DNA of 15,736 nucleotides from the NCBI GenBank assembly GCA_007135355.1, contig SLJA01000087.1, positions 1 through 15,736 of the forward strand. The letters run 5' to 3'. Below the pieces are notes generated by a model. It searched no databases, had not been told where the DNA came from, and saw only the letters and a list, made by a program, of their open reading frames with translations. Shown here in pieces: positions 1 to 12,230 of this stretch (position 1 is its first letter; each line of letters opens with the position of its first letter). Source of the DNA: Wenzhouxiangella sp. (GTDB taxonomy: Bacteria; Pseudomonadota; Gammaproteobacteria; Xanthomonadales; Wenzhouxiangellaceae). The position numbers and the translations under genes were made by a program.

Positions 1-163
1 CCGGCGCATTGTCAATCTGATCATAGGCCCGGAATTCACCACCGCGAGCTTCCGCGCACACCTTCGTCAGCGCCGCCGTCAGCGTCGTCTTGCCATGGTC
101 TACGTGACCAATCGTGCCGACATTCACGTGCGGCTTCGTGCGTTCAAACTTTGCCTTGGACAT
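1..163 (-). CDS. tuf: Elongation factor Tu, N-terminal part (second tuf copy, cut by window edge)
   Basis: EF-Tu is the GTPase that delivers aminoacyl-tRNA to the ribosomal A site. The first 54 codons are present, starting MSKAKFERTKPHVNVG, with the G1/P-loop motif GHVDHGKT at about residues 19-26. The frame then runs open off the left edge. The ATG at 163-161 has an AAGGA ribosome binding site seven bases upstream. It lies 36 bases after the fusA stop with no promoter visible between, so it is probably the last gene of the rpsL-rpsG-fusA-tuf operon. This is one of two tuf copies; the other ends at 15564. The two visible pieces cover opposite ends of the protein, so their identity cannot be compared here. 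Family assignment is certain; only the remaining length is unseen. Confidence 0.97.
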   Translation of the reverse strand, partial: MSKAKFERTKPHVNVGTIGHVDHGKTTLTAALTKVCAEARGGEFRAYDQIDNAP

Positions 164-199
164 GGGTATTTCCTTGCTATTTCGTAAAATGGTTCGACG

Positions 200-2293
200 T
201 CAGGCCGACTTCTTCATGACTTCTTCGGCCACGCTGTTCGGAGCTTCCGAGTAGTGCAGGAACTCCATGGAGTAAGTCGCGCGACCCTGGCTCATGGAGC
301 GCAGGTCGGTAGCGTATCCAAACATCTCCGCCAAGGGGACGTTGGCCCGAATCACCTTACCGGCAGGCACGTCTTCCATGCCCTGGACCAGGCCGCGCCG
401 GCGGTTCAGGTCGCCCATCACGTCGCCCATGTAGTCCTCGGGGCTCACCACCTCGACCTTCATGATCGGTTCCAGCAGGACAGGCTTGGCCTTGAGCGCA
501 CCTTCCTTGAAGGCCATGGAGCCGGCGATCTTGAACGCCATCTCGCTGGAATCGACTTCGTGGTAGGAGCCATCGAACAAAGTCGCCTTGACGTCGACCA
601 TCGGGAACCCCGCCAGAACCCCGTTGTTCATCTGCTCGGCAATGCCCTTGCCAACGGCCGGAATGTAATCTTTCGGCACGACGCCGCCGACGATCTCGTC
701 GACAAACTCATAACCACCGCCTTCTTCCATGGGCTCCAGGCGGATTTTGACGTGACCATACTGACCACGGCCGCCAGACTGACGCACGAACTTGCCCTCG
801 GCTTCGACCGCCTGCCGGATAGTCTCGCGGTAAGCCACCTGCGGCTTGCCGACATTGGCTTCGACCTTGAACTCGCGACGCATGCGATCGACGATGATGT
901 CGAGGTGCAATTCGCCCATGCCGGAAATGATGGTTTGCCCCGACTCTTCGTCGGTGTGCACGCGGAAGGAAGGATCCTCCTGCGCCAGCTTCGACAGCGC
1001 AATGCCCATTTTTTCCTGATCGCTCTTGGTCTTGGGCTCGACCGCAACGGCAATCACCGGTTCGGGGAATTCCATGCGCTCCAGGGTGATGACGTTGGAC
1101 GGATCACACAAGGTATCGCCCGTCGTCACATCCTTCAGGCCCACCGCGGCCGCGATATCGCCTGCGCGCACTTCCTTGATCTCCTCACGGGAGTTGGCGT
1201 GCATCTGCAGAATTCGACCGATACGCTCTTTCTTGCCCTTGACCGGGTTCAGCACCGTATCCCCCGATTTGACCACGCCGGAATAAACCCGGAAGAAAGT
1301 CAGCGTACCGACAAACGGGTCGGTGGCGATTTTGAACGCCAGCGCCGCGAATGGCTCTTCGTCGCTGGACTTACGCACATCCTCCTGCTCGTCATCATCA
1401 ATGCCGCGGATGGCCTTGACCTCGGTCGGCGACGGCATGTACTGCACCACTGCGTCGAGCAGCGCCTGCACGCCCTTGTTTTTGAAGGCGGTGCCACACA
1501 GGACCGGCACAATCTCGTTCTTGAGCGTGCCCTCGCGCAGCCCGCGCATGATTTCGTCGTTGCTGAGTTCCTCGCCCTCGAGGTATTTCTCCATGAGCTC
1601 TTCAACCGCTTCGGCGGCGGATTCGATCATGAACTCGCGGGCCGCGGCAGCTTCATCAGCCAGGCTGTCCGGAATGTCGCGCGCTTCATAGGTCGTGCCC
1701 ATGTTTTCGACATCCCAGTAAATCGCCCGCATCTTGACCAGGTCGATCACGCCCTCGAAGTGCTCTTCGGCGCCGATCGGTAGCTGGATCGGCACCGGAT
1801 TCGCGCCCAGGCGGTCCTTGATCTGCCCGACCACGCGCTGGAAGTTAGCGCCGGTGCGATCCATCTTGTTGACGAAGCACATGCGCGGGACCTGATACTT
1901 GGTCGCCTGGCGCCAGACCGTCTCGGACTGCGGCTCGACGCCGCCGACGGCACAGAACACCGCCACCGCGCCATCAAGCACGCGCAGTGACCGCTCCACC
2001 TCAATGGTGAAGTCAACGTGGCCCGGAGTATCAATGATGTTGATTCGATACTCGGGCCAATCCTGATCCATGCCTTTCCAAAAGCAGGTGGTTGCCGCAG
2101 AGGTAATCGTGATACCGCGTTCCTGCTCCTGCTCCATCCAGTCCATCACGGCGTTACCGTCATGAACCTCACCAAGCTTGTGGGAAACCCCTGTGTAAAA
2201 CAGAATGCGCTCGGTGGTGGTGGTTTTGCCGGCGTCGATGTGCGCCATGATTCCGATGTTACGGTAGCGCTCGATAGATACTTTGCGTGACAC
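200..2293 (-). CDS. fusA: Elongation factor G (EF-G), GTG start
   Basis: EF-G is the translocase GTPase that moves tRNAs and mRNA through the ribosome and, with ribosome recycling factor, splits post-termination ribosomes. The product is 697 residues, close to the usual 700 or so. GTPase motifs are intact: P-loop AHIDAGKT (17-24), RGITI switch I (59-63), DTPGH (88-92) and NKMD (142-145). The domain II-V region follows, ending in a typical EF-G C-terminal domain. The start is GTG at 2293-2291. It is chosen because the conserved N-terminus begins there, an AGAGG ribosome binding site lies nine bases upstream, and the first internal Met (residue 16) already lies against the P-loop. It starts 27 bases after the rpsG stop and ends 36 bases before tuf, as expected in the str operon. 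Confidence 0.97.
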   Translation of the reverse strand: MSRKVSIERYRNIGIMAHIDAGKTTTTERILFYTGVSHKLGEVHDGNAVMDWMEQEQERGITITSAATTCFWKGMDQDWPEYRINIIDTPGHVDFTIEVERSLRVLDGAVAVFCAVGGVEPQSETVWRQATKYQVPRMCFVNKMDRTGANFQRVVGQIKDRLGANPVPIQLPIGAEEHFEGVIDLVKMRAIYWDVENMGTTYEARDIPDSLADEAAAAREFMIESAAEAVEELMEKYLEGEELSNDEIMRGLREGTLKNEIVPVLCGTAFKNKGVQALLDAVVQYMPSPTEVKAIRGIDDDEQEDVRKSSDEEPFAALAFKIATDPFVGTLTFFRVYSGVVKSGDTVLNPVKGKKERIGRILQMHANSREEIKEVRAGDIAAAVGLKDVTTGDTLCDPSNVITLERMEFPEPVIAVAVEPKTKSDQEKMGIALSKLAQEDPSFRVHTDEESGQTIISGMGELHLDIIVDRMRREFKVEANVGKPQVAYRETIRQAVEAEGKFVRQSGGRGQYGHVKIRLEPMEEGGGYEFVDEIVGGVVPKDYIPAVGKGIAEQMNNGVLAGFPMVDVKATLFDGSYHEVDSSEMAFKIAGSMAFKEGALKAKPVLLEPIMKVEVVSPEDYMGDVMGDLNRRRGLVQGMEDVPAGKVIRANVPLAEMFGYATDLRSMSQGRATYSMEFLHYSEAPNSVAEEVMKKSA

Positions 2294-2320
2294 GGTGTTG
2301 AACCTCTGTCGATTGGCGCA

Positions 2321-2791
2321 TTACCAGCGGTAATGCGAAAAAGCCTTGTTGGCCTCGGCCATGCGATGGACGTCTTCGCGCTTCTTGACCGCCGAACCCC
2401 GTTCCTCCACAGCATCCAGCAGCTCGCCGGCCAGGCGCAGTGGCATACTGGCCTCGCCTCGCTTGCGCGCCGCGTCAATCACCCAGCGCATGGCCAGGGT
2501 CTGCCGGCGCTTCGGGCGCACTTCGACCGGCACCTGATAGGTCGCGCCACCGACGCGGCGGGATTTGACCTCGACCGCCGGCGCCACATTTTCCAGCGCC
2601 TTCTCGATGGCCGAAAGCGGTTCGCCATGGCCACGGCGCTCCATCTCGTCGATGGCGCCATAGACAATGCGCTCGGCGACCGACTTCTTGCCGCTCTTCA
2701 TGACCATGTTGATGAAACGCGCGATCATTTCGTTACCGAATTTGGGATCCGGCAGAATCGGGCGCTCAAAATTTGAATGCTTGCGGGACAT
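2321..2791 (-). CDS. rpsG: 30S ribosomal protein S7
   Basis: S7 binds the 3' major domain of 16S rRNA, nucleates assembly of the 30S head and lines the E site near the mRNA exit. The product is 156 residues, the standard bacterial length, beginning MSRKHSNFERPILPDPKFGN and ending HYRW. The ATG at 2791-2789 is chosen by the conserved N-terminus and an AGGAGA ribosome binding site about eight bases upstream. An in-frame extension back to 3079 would run through rpsL out of frame and is not credible. Only 11 bases separate it from the rpsL stop, so the ribosome binding site touches the end of rpsL. E. coli has a gap of nearly 100 bases there that serves as the S7 repressor target; no such target fits here. 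Confidence 0.98.
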   Translation of the reverse strand: MSRKHSNFERPILPDPKFGNEMIARFINMVMKSGKKSVAERIVYGAIDEMERRGHGEPLSAIEKALENVAPAVEVKSRRVGGATYQVPVEVRPKRRQTLAMRWVIDAARKRGEASMPLRLAGELLDAVEERGSAVKKREDVHRMAEANKAFSHYRW

Positions 2792-2802
2792 GCGGCTCTC
2801 TC

Positions 2803-3177
2803 CTATTTCTTCGGACGCTTGGCGCCGTATTTCGAACGAGCCTGGCGGCGATCGGAGACGCCGGCAGTGTCGAGACTGCCGCGCACGGTGTGGTAGCGCA
2901 CCCCGGGCAGGTCCTTGACACGACCACCGCGGATCAACACGACCGAGTGCTCCTGCAGATTGTGCCCTTCTCCGCCGATATAGCTGGTCACTTCGTAACC
3001 ATTGGTCAGGCGGACACGAGCCACCTTGCGCAAAGCCGAATTCGGCTTTTTCGGGGTTGTGGTATACACGCGCGTGCAAACGCCGCGCTTTTGCGGCGAT
3101 GCCTCGAGGGCAGGCACGTTCGACTTGTACTGCTTCGCACGCCGGGGCTTGCGAACCAACTGATTGATCGTGGACAT
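2803..3177 (-). CDS. rpsL: 30S ribosomal protein S12
   Basis: S12 sits at the 30S decoding centre and controls tRNA selection accuracy. The product is 124 residues, the family's usual length. The loop TTTPKKPNSA carries Lys43 and Lys44, and GRVKDLPG carries Lys88 and Asp89. These are the E. coli K42/K87 positions where classical streptomycin-resistance changes occur (numbering there omits Met); both are wild type, so this allele looks streptomycin-sensitive. Asp89 is the residue that RimO methylthiolates in E. coli. The ATG at 3177-3175 has an AAGG ribosome binding site nine bases upstream. The gene is first in the str operon, behind a strong promoter at 3238-3266, and its TAG stop lies 11 bases from rpsG. 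Confidence 0.98.
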   Translation of the reverse strand: MSTINQLVRKPRRAKQYKSNVPALEASPQKRGVCTRVYTTTPKKPNSALRKVARVRLTNGYEVTSYIGGEGHNLQEHSVVLIRGGRVKDLPGVRYHTVRGSLDTAGVSDRRQARSKYGAKRPKK

Positions 3178-3190
3178 ATGACTGGACCTT

Positions 3191-3224
3191 AAGAAAACAA
3201 ACGACAGAGCCGCAAAGCGGTCTG
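3191..3224 (-). promoter_or_regulatory. Hairpin plus T-rich run in the rpsL leader (possible attenuator)
   Basis: Read on the minus strand, CAGACCGC (3224-3217), loop TTT and GCGG-C-TCTG (3213-3205) form an eight-pair stem with one bulged C, followed by TCGTTTGTTTTCTT (3204-3191). It begins a few bases after the predicted start of the rpsL transcript and ends about 14 bases before the ATG. A GC-rich stem followed by a T-rich run resembles an intrinsic terminator, but the run is interrupted by C and G. It may therefore be a leaky attenuator, a terminator for rpoC read-through, or only a structured leader. The structure is seen; the function is inferred. Confidence 0.35.
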
Positions 3225-3237
3225 CCGAAGAACGGGA

Positions 3238-3266
3238 ATATTAAAGGGTCTTGATGTCAGTGTCAA
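3238..3266 (-). promoter_or_regulatory. Sigma70-type promoter for the rpsL-rpsG-fusA-tuf operon
   Basis: On the minus strand there is a perfect -35 box TTGACA (3266-3261), a 17-base spacer, and a -10 box TAATAT (3243-3238) matching consensus at four of six positions including the key A2 and T6. Transcription would start near 3231, giving a leader of about 55 bases before rpsL. The bases after the -10 box are TCCCG, a GC-rich discriminator of the sort associated with stringent control (ppGpp/DksA) of ribosomal promoters. Upstream of the -35 the DNA is GC-rich, with no AT-rich UP element. Confidence 0.8.
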
Positions 3267-3270
3267 CTCC

Positions 3271-3288
3271 GCGCGCGGCTGCGCGCGC
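3271..3288 (-). other. All-GC inverted repeat directly upstream of the rpsL -35 box
   Basis: GCGCGCG, loop CAGC, CGCGCGC on the minus strand is a perfect seven-pair stem ending four bases before the TTGACA box. No T run follows, so it is not a standard intrinsic terminator. It could stall or terminate polymerase leaving rpoC, protect the rpoC mRNA end, or be alternating purine-pyrimidine DNA that melts or flips to Z-form near the promoter. The function is unknown. Confidence 0.3.
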
Positions 3289-3317
3289 CGAAAGCACTGC
3301 CATCCCCACCATGATTT

Positions 3318-3351
3318 GGCCCCACCGACCGTCCAGCGGCCGGCGGGAGCC
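3318..3351 (-). terminator. Hairpin just after rpoC stop, no T run (possible 3' end structure)
   Basis: Starting five bases after the rpoC stop, GGCTCC-C-GCCGGCC (3351-3338) can pair with GGTCGGTGGGGCC (3330-3318) around a seven-base loop. This gives 13 pairs including three G-U wobbles and one bulged C. AAATCATGG follows, so the U tract of an intrinsic terminator is missing. It may be a stabilising 3' structure or part of a Rho-dependent end of the rplKAJL-rpoBC transcript. The pairing is seen; the terminator role is inferred from position. Confidence 0.35.
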
Positions 3352-3356
3352 CTGAC

Positions 3357-7571
<4,215 letters not shown>

Positions 7572-7592
7572 GTCTTGCTACTCCTCCTGAGA

Positions 7593-10500
7593 TCAGGATT
7601 CTTCGAGTTCGATGTTAATGCCCAGCGAGCGAATTTCCTTCACCAGCACATTGAAAGATTCCGGCATGCCGGCCACCATCTGATTGTTGCCGTCGACGAT
7701 CGACTTGTACATCTGGTTACGGCCCTGCACATCGTCGGACTTGACGGTGAGCATTTCCTGCAGCGTGTACGCCGCGCCATAAGCCTCCAGCGCCCAGACC
7801 TCCATCTCGCCGAAGCGCTGCCCGCCGAACTGAGCCTTGCCGCCCAAGGGCTGCTGAGTGACCAGACTGTAAGGGCCGGTCGAGCGAGCGTGCATCTTGT
7901 CATCGACCAGGTGATTGAGCTTGAGCATGTACATGTAGCCCACGGTAACCGGTCGGTCGAAAGCATCACCGGTGCGACCGTCAAACAGCGTGGTCTGACC
8001 GGACTCCGGCAGATCGGCCATCCGCAGCAGCTTCTTGATTTCGACCTCGTCGGCACCGTCGAAGACCGGAGTTCCCATCGGCACCCCGCCCTTGAGGTTG
8101 CCGGCCATTTCCATGACTTCTTCGTCGCTGAACTGGCTCATGTCAACCCGGCCGTCGCGATCGGAGTTGTAGATCTCGCCGATAAATTGCCGGACTTCTT
8201 CGGTCTTGCGCTCTTCTTCGAGCATCAACTCGATCTTCTTGCCCAGACCGCGCGCCGCCCAGCCCAGGTGCGTTTCCAGCACCTGACCAATGTTCATTCG
8301 CGAGGGCACGCCCAGCGGGTTGAGGACGATATCGACCGGCGTGCCATCTTCCATGAACGGCATGTCCTCGGTGGGGACGATGGTCGAAATCACGCCCTTG
8401 TTGCCGTGACGGCCGGCCATCTTGTCGCCCGGCTGCATGCGGCGCTTCACAGCCAGATAAACTTTCACCATCTTGAGCACGCCGGGGGCGAGGTCATCGC
8501 CACGGGTGATCTTGGCCTTCTTTTCCTCAAAGCGCTTGTCGAACAGTTTGCGCTGCTTTTCAATCTGGCGGCTGGCCCGCTCGAGCACATCCTGGGCATC
8601 GTCGTTGCGCATGCGCAGCTTGAACCAGTCATCGCGCTTGAGACCCGTCAGGAAGGTCTTGGTGACCTTGTCGCCCTTCTTGATCCCGACCGGACCCTTG
8701 TCGACCACTTTGCCAACCAGGACCGACTCGAGGCGGGCGAAGATCGCGTTTTCCATGATGCGCAGCTGATCGTCGAGATCCTTCTTGACCTGACGAATCT
8801 CGTCTTTCTCGATCGAGATGGCCCGAGCATCCTTGTCCACGCCCTCGCGAGTGAAGACCTGAACATCGATGACGGTGCCGTCCATACCCGAAGGCACGCG
8901 CAAAGAGGTGTCTTTGACGTCGGAGGCCTTTTCGCCAAAAATCGCGCGCAGAAGTTTTTCTTCAGGCGTCAGCTGAGTCTCACCCTTCGGCGTCACCTTG
9001 CCGACCAGGATGTCTCCCGCCTTCACTTCGGCACCAATGAACACGATACCGGCCTCGTCAAGCTTGTTCAGCGTGGACTCACCCACGTTGGGGATATCGG
9101 CGGAGATTTCCTCGGTACCGAGCTTGGTATCGCGGGCGACACAAGTCAATTCCTCGATATGGATCGAGGTGAAGCGGTCTTCCTGCACCACACGCTCGGA
9201 GATCAGGATGGAGTCTTCGAAGTTGTAGCCATTCCACGGCATGAAAGCGACCAGCATGTTCTGGCCCAGGGCCAGTTCGCCGAGATCGGTCGATGGGCCG
9301 TCGGCCAGCACGTCACGCTTGGCCACGACGTCGCCGACCTTGACCAGCGGTCGCTGGTTCATGCAGGTGTTCTGGTTGGAGCGGGTGTACTTGACCAGAT
9401 TGTAGATGTCCACCCCCGGATCGTCCTCGCCCACTTCGTCTTCGTTGGCGCGAACCACGATACGGCCGGCATCGACCTGATCCACCACCCCGCCTCTCAA
9501 GGCCACGGTGGTGACGCCCGAGTCAGTCGCCACTACCCGCTCCATGCCGGTGCCGACCAGCGGCTTGTCGACGCGCAGCGTCGGCACGGCCTGGCGCTGC
9601 ATGTTCGAGCCCATCAACGCGCGGTTGGCGTCGTCATGCTCGAGGAACGGCACCAGCGAGGCCGCCACCGAGACGATCTGGCGCGGCGAGACGTCCATGT
9701 ATTGGATGGCGTCCGGCTGCTGCAGGGCAAATTCGCCCAGATGACGGCAAGGAATCAGCTCATCGACAAAGCGACCCTTCTCGTCGAGGTCCGCGTTGGC
9801 CTGGGCAATCACGTACTCGCCCTCTTCAATCGCCGACAGGAACTCCACTTCGTCCGTGACCTGGCCGTCGCGCACGCGGCGATAAGCGGTTTCCAGGAAG
9901 CCGTACTGATTGGTCCGACTGTAACAGGCCAGCGAATTGATCAAGCCGATGTTCGGACCTTCCGGCGTTTCAATCGGGCACAGACGCCCGTAATGCGTCG
10001 GATGCACGTCGCGGACTTCGAAGCCGGCCCGCTCGCGGGTCAGGCCACCGGGGCCCAAGGCCGAGACGCGACGCTTGTGGGTGACTTCCGACAGCGGGTT
10101 GTTCTGGTCCATGAACTGCGACAGCTGCGAGGAGCCGAAGAACTCCTTGACCGCGGCCGCCACCGGCTTGGCGTTGATCAAGTCCTGCGGGGTCAGGCCT
10201 TCGCTCTCGGCCACGCTCAGGCGTTCGCGCACGGCGCGCTCTACGCGCACCAGGCCGATGCGGAACACGTTTTCGGCCATTTCGCCGACCGAACGCACGC
10301 GGCGATTGCCGAGATGGTCGATATCGTCAACCACGCCGTTGCCGTTGCGGATGTCGATCAGGACCTTGAGTACAGCCAGGATGTCATCGCGATCCAGCAC
10401 CCCCGGACCGGTAATGTCCTTGCGGGCCACTCGGCGATTGAACTTCATACGACCCACGGCCGACAGGTCGTAGCGCTCGGCAGTAAAGAACAGATTCTTG

Positions 10501-11675
10501 AACAGGTTCTGGGCCGCTTCCTTGGTCGGCGGCTCACCGGGACGCATCATCTTGTAGATTTCCCACAGCGCTTCGAGCTCGTTGCTGGTCGGGTCAATGC
10601 GCAAGGTGTTGGAAATATACGGCCCCTGGTCAAGATCGTTGACATAAAGAATGTCGAATTTCTTGACCTTGGCTTCCCGCATCCGCTCCAGGGCTTCTTC
10701 GGTAAGCTCGTCGTTTGCCCGAGCGACCAGCTCCCCGGTCTCGCTATCGACCAGGTTGTGGGCCAGGATCTTGCCGATCAGATAATCATCCGGCACGTCC
10801 AGGGTCGTCACGCCCGCTTCGCTGATCAACTTCACATGGCGCGCGGTGATGCGGCGATCCCGGGCCACGATGACGTTGCCGTCCTTGTCCACGATGTCGA
10901 ACAGCGCGTTGTCGCCGCGCAGACGCTGCGGCACCAGATCGATCTTGGCATCGCCCTTGCGCAGGGTGACCCGGGTTTTCTCGAAAAAGAAATCCAGGAT
11001 TTCTTCTTCTTCCATGCCCAGGGCGCGCAACAGGATGGTGACGGGCAACTTGCGGCGGCGGTCAATACGGGTGAAGACGCAATCCTTGGGATCGAACTCG
11101 AAGTCCAACCAGGATCCGCGGTAAGGGATCACCCGTGCCGAAAACAGGAGTTTCCCGGAAGAATGTGTTTTGCCACGATCATGGTCGAAGAACACGCCCG
11201 GAGAGCGGTGCATCTGGTTGACGATGACGCGCTCGGTACCGTTGACGATAAACGTCCCGGTATCCGTCATCAACGGCAGGTCGCCCATGTAGACATCCTG
11301 TTCGATGACGTTCTTGATTTTCTTGTTGCGCGCCGGCGAGTCCTTGTCCAGGATCACCAGCCGCACGGTCACGCGCAGCGGCGCGCCATAGCTCATGCCG
11401 CGCAGCTTGCACTCGGTCACGTCGAATTCGGGATCTCCGAGCCGATAGCTGACGTACTCCAGCCTGGCGTTACCGGAATAGCTCTCGATCGGAAACACGG
11501 ACGACAGCGCGCCATGCAAACCGATTTCGGCGCGGTCTGTCGCAGGCGCTTCGACCTGCAGAAACTGCTTGTAGGAGTCGATCTGGGTCGAGAGCAGGAA
11601 TGGAACCTCAAGAACCTGCGGGTGCTTGCCAAAGTCCTTGCGAATTCGCTTCTTTTCCGTAAAGGAGTAGCTCAT
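7593..11675 (-). CDS. rpoB: DNA-directed RNA polymerase subunit beta
   Basis: Beta forms one jaw of the RNA polymerase cleft and the rifampicin pocket. The product is 1360 residues (E. coli 1342). The start at 11675 (MSYSFTEKKRIRKDFGK) is chosen over an in-frame ATG nine codons upstream because it matches the family N-terminus and has AGGTGG upstream. The rifampicin cluster around SSQLSQFMDQNNPLSEVTHK has Met522, corresponding to E. coli 515. Asp523, His533 and Ser538 are wild type, so the allele looks rifampicin-sensitive. The active-site lysines in GDKMAGRHGNKG are Lys1085 and Lys1093 (E. coli 1065 and 1073). Both gammaproteobacterial insertions are present; the second (flap side, about residues 950-1060) is some 13 residues longer than in E. 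coli, as I recall it being in Pseudomonas. A 174-base spacer with a hairpin separates it from rplL. Confidence 0.99.
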   Translation of the reverse strand: MSYSFTEKKRIRKDFGKHPQVLEVPFLLSTQIDSYKQFLQVEAPATDRAEIGLHGALSSVFPIESYSGNARLEYVSYRLGDPEFDVTECKLRGMSYGAPLRVTVRLVILDKDSPARNKKIKNVIEQDVYMGDLPLMTDTGTFIVNGTERVIVNQMHRSPGVFFDHDRGKTHSSGKLLFSARVIPYRGSWLDFEFDPKDCVFTRIDRRRKLPVTILLRALGMEEEEILDFFFEKTRVTLRKGDAKIDLVPQRLRGDNALFDIVDKDGNVIVARDRRITARHVKLISEAGVTTLDVPDDYLIGKILAHNLVDSETGELVARANDELTEEALERMREAKVKKFDILYVNDLDQGPYISNTLRIDPTSNELEALWEIYKMMRPGEPPTKEAAQNLFKNLFFTAERYDLSAVGRMKFNRRVARKDITGPGVLDRDDILAVLKVLIDIRNGNGVVDDIDHLGNRRVRSVGEMAENVFRIGLVRVERAVRERLSVAESEGLTPQDLINAKPVAAAVKEFFGSSQLSQFMDQNNPLSEVTHKRRVSALGPGGLTRERAGFEVRDVHPTHYGRLCPIETPEGPNIGLINSLACYSRTNQYGFLETAYRRVRDGQVTDEVEFLSAIEEGEYVIAQANADLDEKGRFVDELIPCRHLGEFALQQPDAIQYMDVSPRQIVSVAASLVPFLEHDDANRALMGSNMQRQAVPTLRVDKPLVGTGMERVVATDSGVTTVALRGGVVDQVDAGRIVVRANEDEVGEDDPGVDIYNLVKYTRSNQNTCMNQRPLVKVGDVVAKRDVLADGPSTDLGELALGQNMLVAFMPWNGYNFEDSILISERVVQEDRFTSIHIEELTCVARDTKLGTEEISADIPNVGESTLNKLDEAGIVFIGAEVKAGDILVGKVTPKGETQLTPEEKLLRAIFGEKASDVKDTSLRVPSGMDGTVIDVQVFTREGVDKDARAISIEKDEIRQVKKDLDDQLRIMENAIFARLESVLVGKVVDKGPVGIKKGDKVTKTFLTGLKRDDWFKLRMRNDDAQDVLERASRQIEKQRKLFDKRFEEKKAKITRGDDLAPGVLKMVKVYLAVKRRMQPGDKMAGRHGNKGVISTIVPTEDMPFMEDGTPVDIVLNPLGVPSRMNIGQVLETHLGWAARGLGKKIELMLEEERKTEEVRQFIGEIYNSDRDGRVDMSQFSDEEVMEMAGNLKGGVPMGTPVFDGADEVEIKKLLRMADLPESGQTTLFDGRTGDAFDRPVTVGYMYMLKLNHLVDDKMHARSTGPYSLVTQQPLGGKAQFGGQRFGEMEVWALEAYGAAYTLQEMLTVKSDDVQGRNQMYKSIVDGNNQMVAGMPESFNVLVKEIRSLGINIELEES

Positions 11676-11787
11676 GAGCGTGTTACCCACCTGATGTTGC
11701 AAACCGGCCGGGTCTGGTTAAAATGTGCCGAGAGGAGCCCGGAATCCACCTCACGGTTGCCTGTTGCCAGGTTTTTCAAAACGGCTG

Positions 11788-11819
11788 CAGGCCGGGCGAC
11801 TGCGAGGTCGCCCGGCCTG
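11788..11819 (-). terminator. Perfect 13-bp hairpin between rplL and rpoB (probable attenuator or processing site)
   Basis: CAGGCCGGGCGAC (11819-11807), a six-base loop, and GTCGCCCGGCCTG (11800-11788) pair perfectly. A further GCTG/CAGC helix can form below, across a TTT bulge. CGTTTTG follows, a weak four-T run. In E. coli the same spacer holds a partial terminator and an RNase III site that lower rpoBC output relative to ribosomal proteins. Position and strength suggest the same job here. The hairpin is certain; the mechanism is inferred. Confidence 0.6.
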
Positions 11820-11849
11820 AAACAGCGGTCAGCGCTGAACGAAACAGGA

Positions 11850-12230
11850 TTACTTGACCTCGACGGTCGCGCCTGCTTCTTCCAGCTGCTTTTTGATGTC
11901 TTCGGCTTCGTCCTTGGACGCACCTTCCTTGATCGGCGCCGGCGCACCCTCGACCAGGTCCTTGGCTTCCTTCAGACCCAGACCGGTGATGCCACGGACG
12001 GCCTTGATCACCGAAACCTTGTTGGCGCCAAAGCTTGCCAGCACGACGTCGAACTCGGTCTTTTCTTCGACAGCGGCGGCTTCACCACCGGCAGAGGGGC
12101 CCGCGGCTACTGCCACCGGCGCGGCGGCAGAGACGCCGAACTTTTCTTCCATGGCCTCAATCAGGTCGACGACCTCCATGACGCTCATGTTCGAAATGGT
12201 TTCCAAAATGTCTTCTTTCGAAACGGCCAT
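11850..12230 (-). CDS. rplL: 50S ribosomal protein L7/L12
   Basis: L7/L12 forms the flexible multimeric stalk that recruits and activates translational GTPases such as EF-Tu and EF-G. The product is 126 residues, normal for the family. The N-terminal dimerisation and L10-binding helices occupy about 1-33. An Ala/Gly/Pro-rich hinge follows at about 34-56. The globular C-terminal domain contains KTEFDVVL, NKVSVIKAVRGITGLGL and KEAKDLVEGAP. The ATG at 12230-12228 has AGGAG ten bases upstream. The gene lies 78 bases after rplJ, and I see no clear promoter in that gap, so it is probably co-transcribed and needs strong translation to supply several copies per ribosome. Confidence 0.98.
   Translation of the reverse strand: MAVSKEDILETISNMSVMEVVDLIEAMEEKFGVSAAAPVAVAAGPSAGGEAAAVEEKTEFDVVLASFGANKVSVIKAVRGITGLGLKEAKDLVEGAPAPIKEGASKDEAEDIKKQLEEAGATVEVK

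Noticed and set aside
2321..3079. A longer S7 reading frame starting at 3079
   Set aside because: The extra 96 residues would be read out of frame through rpsL, and the true S7 N-terminus with its own ribosome binding site is at 2791.
7593..11702. An rpoB start nine codons upstream at 11702
   Set aside because: The family N-terminus begins at MSYSFTEKK (11675), which has AGGTGG upstream; the longer version would translate through that site.
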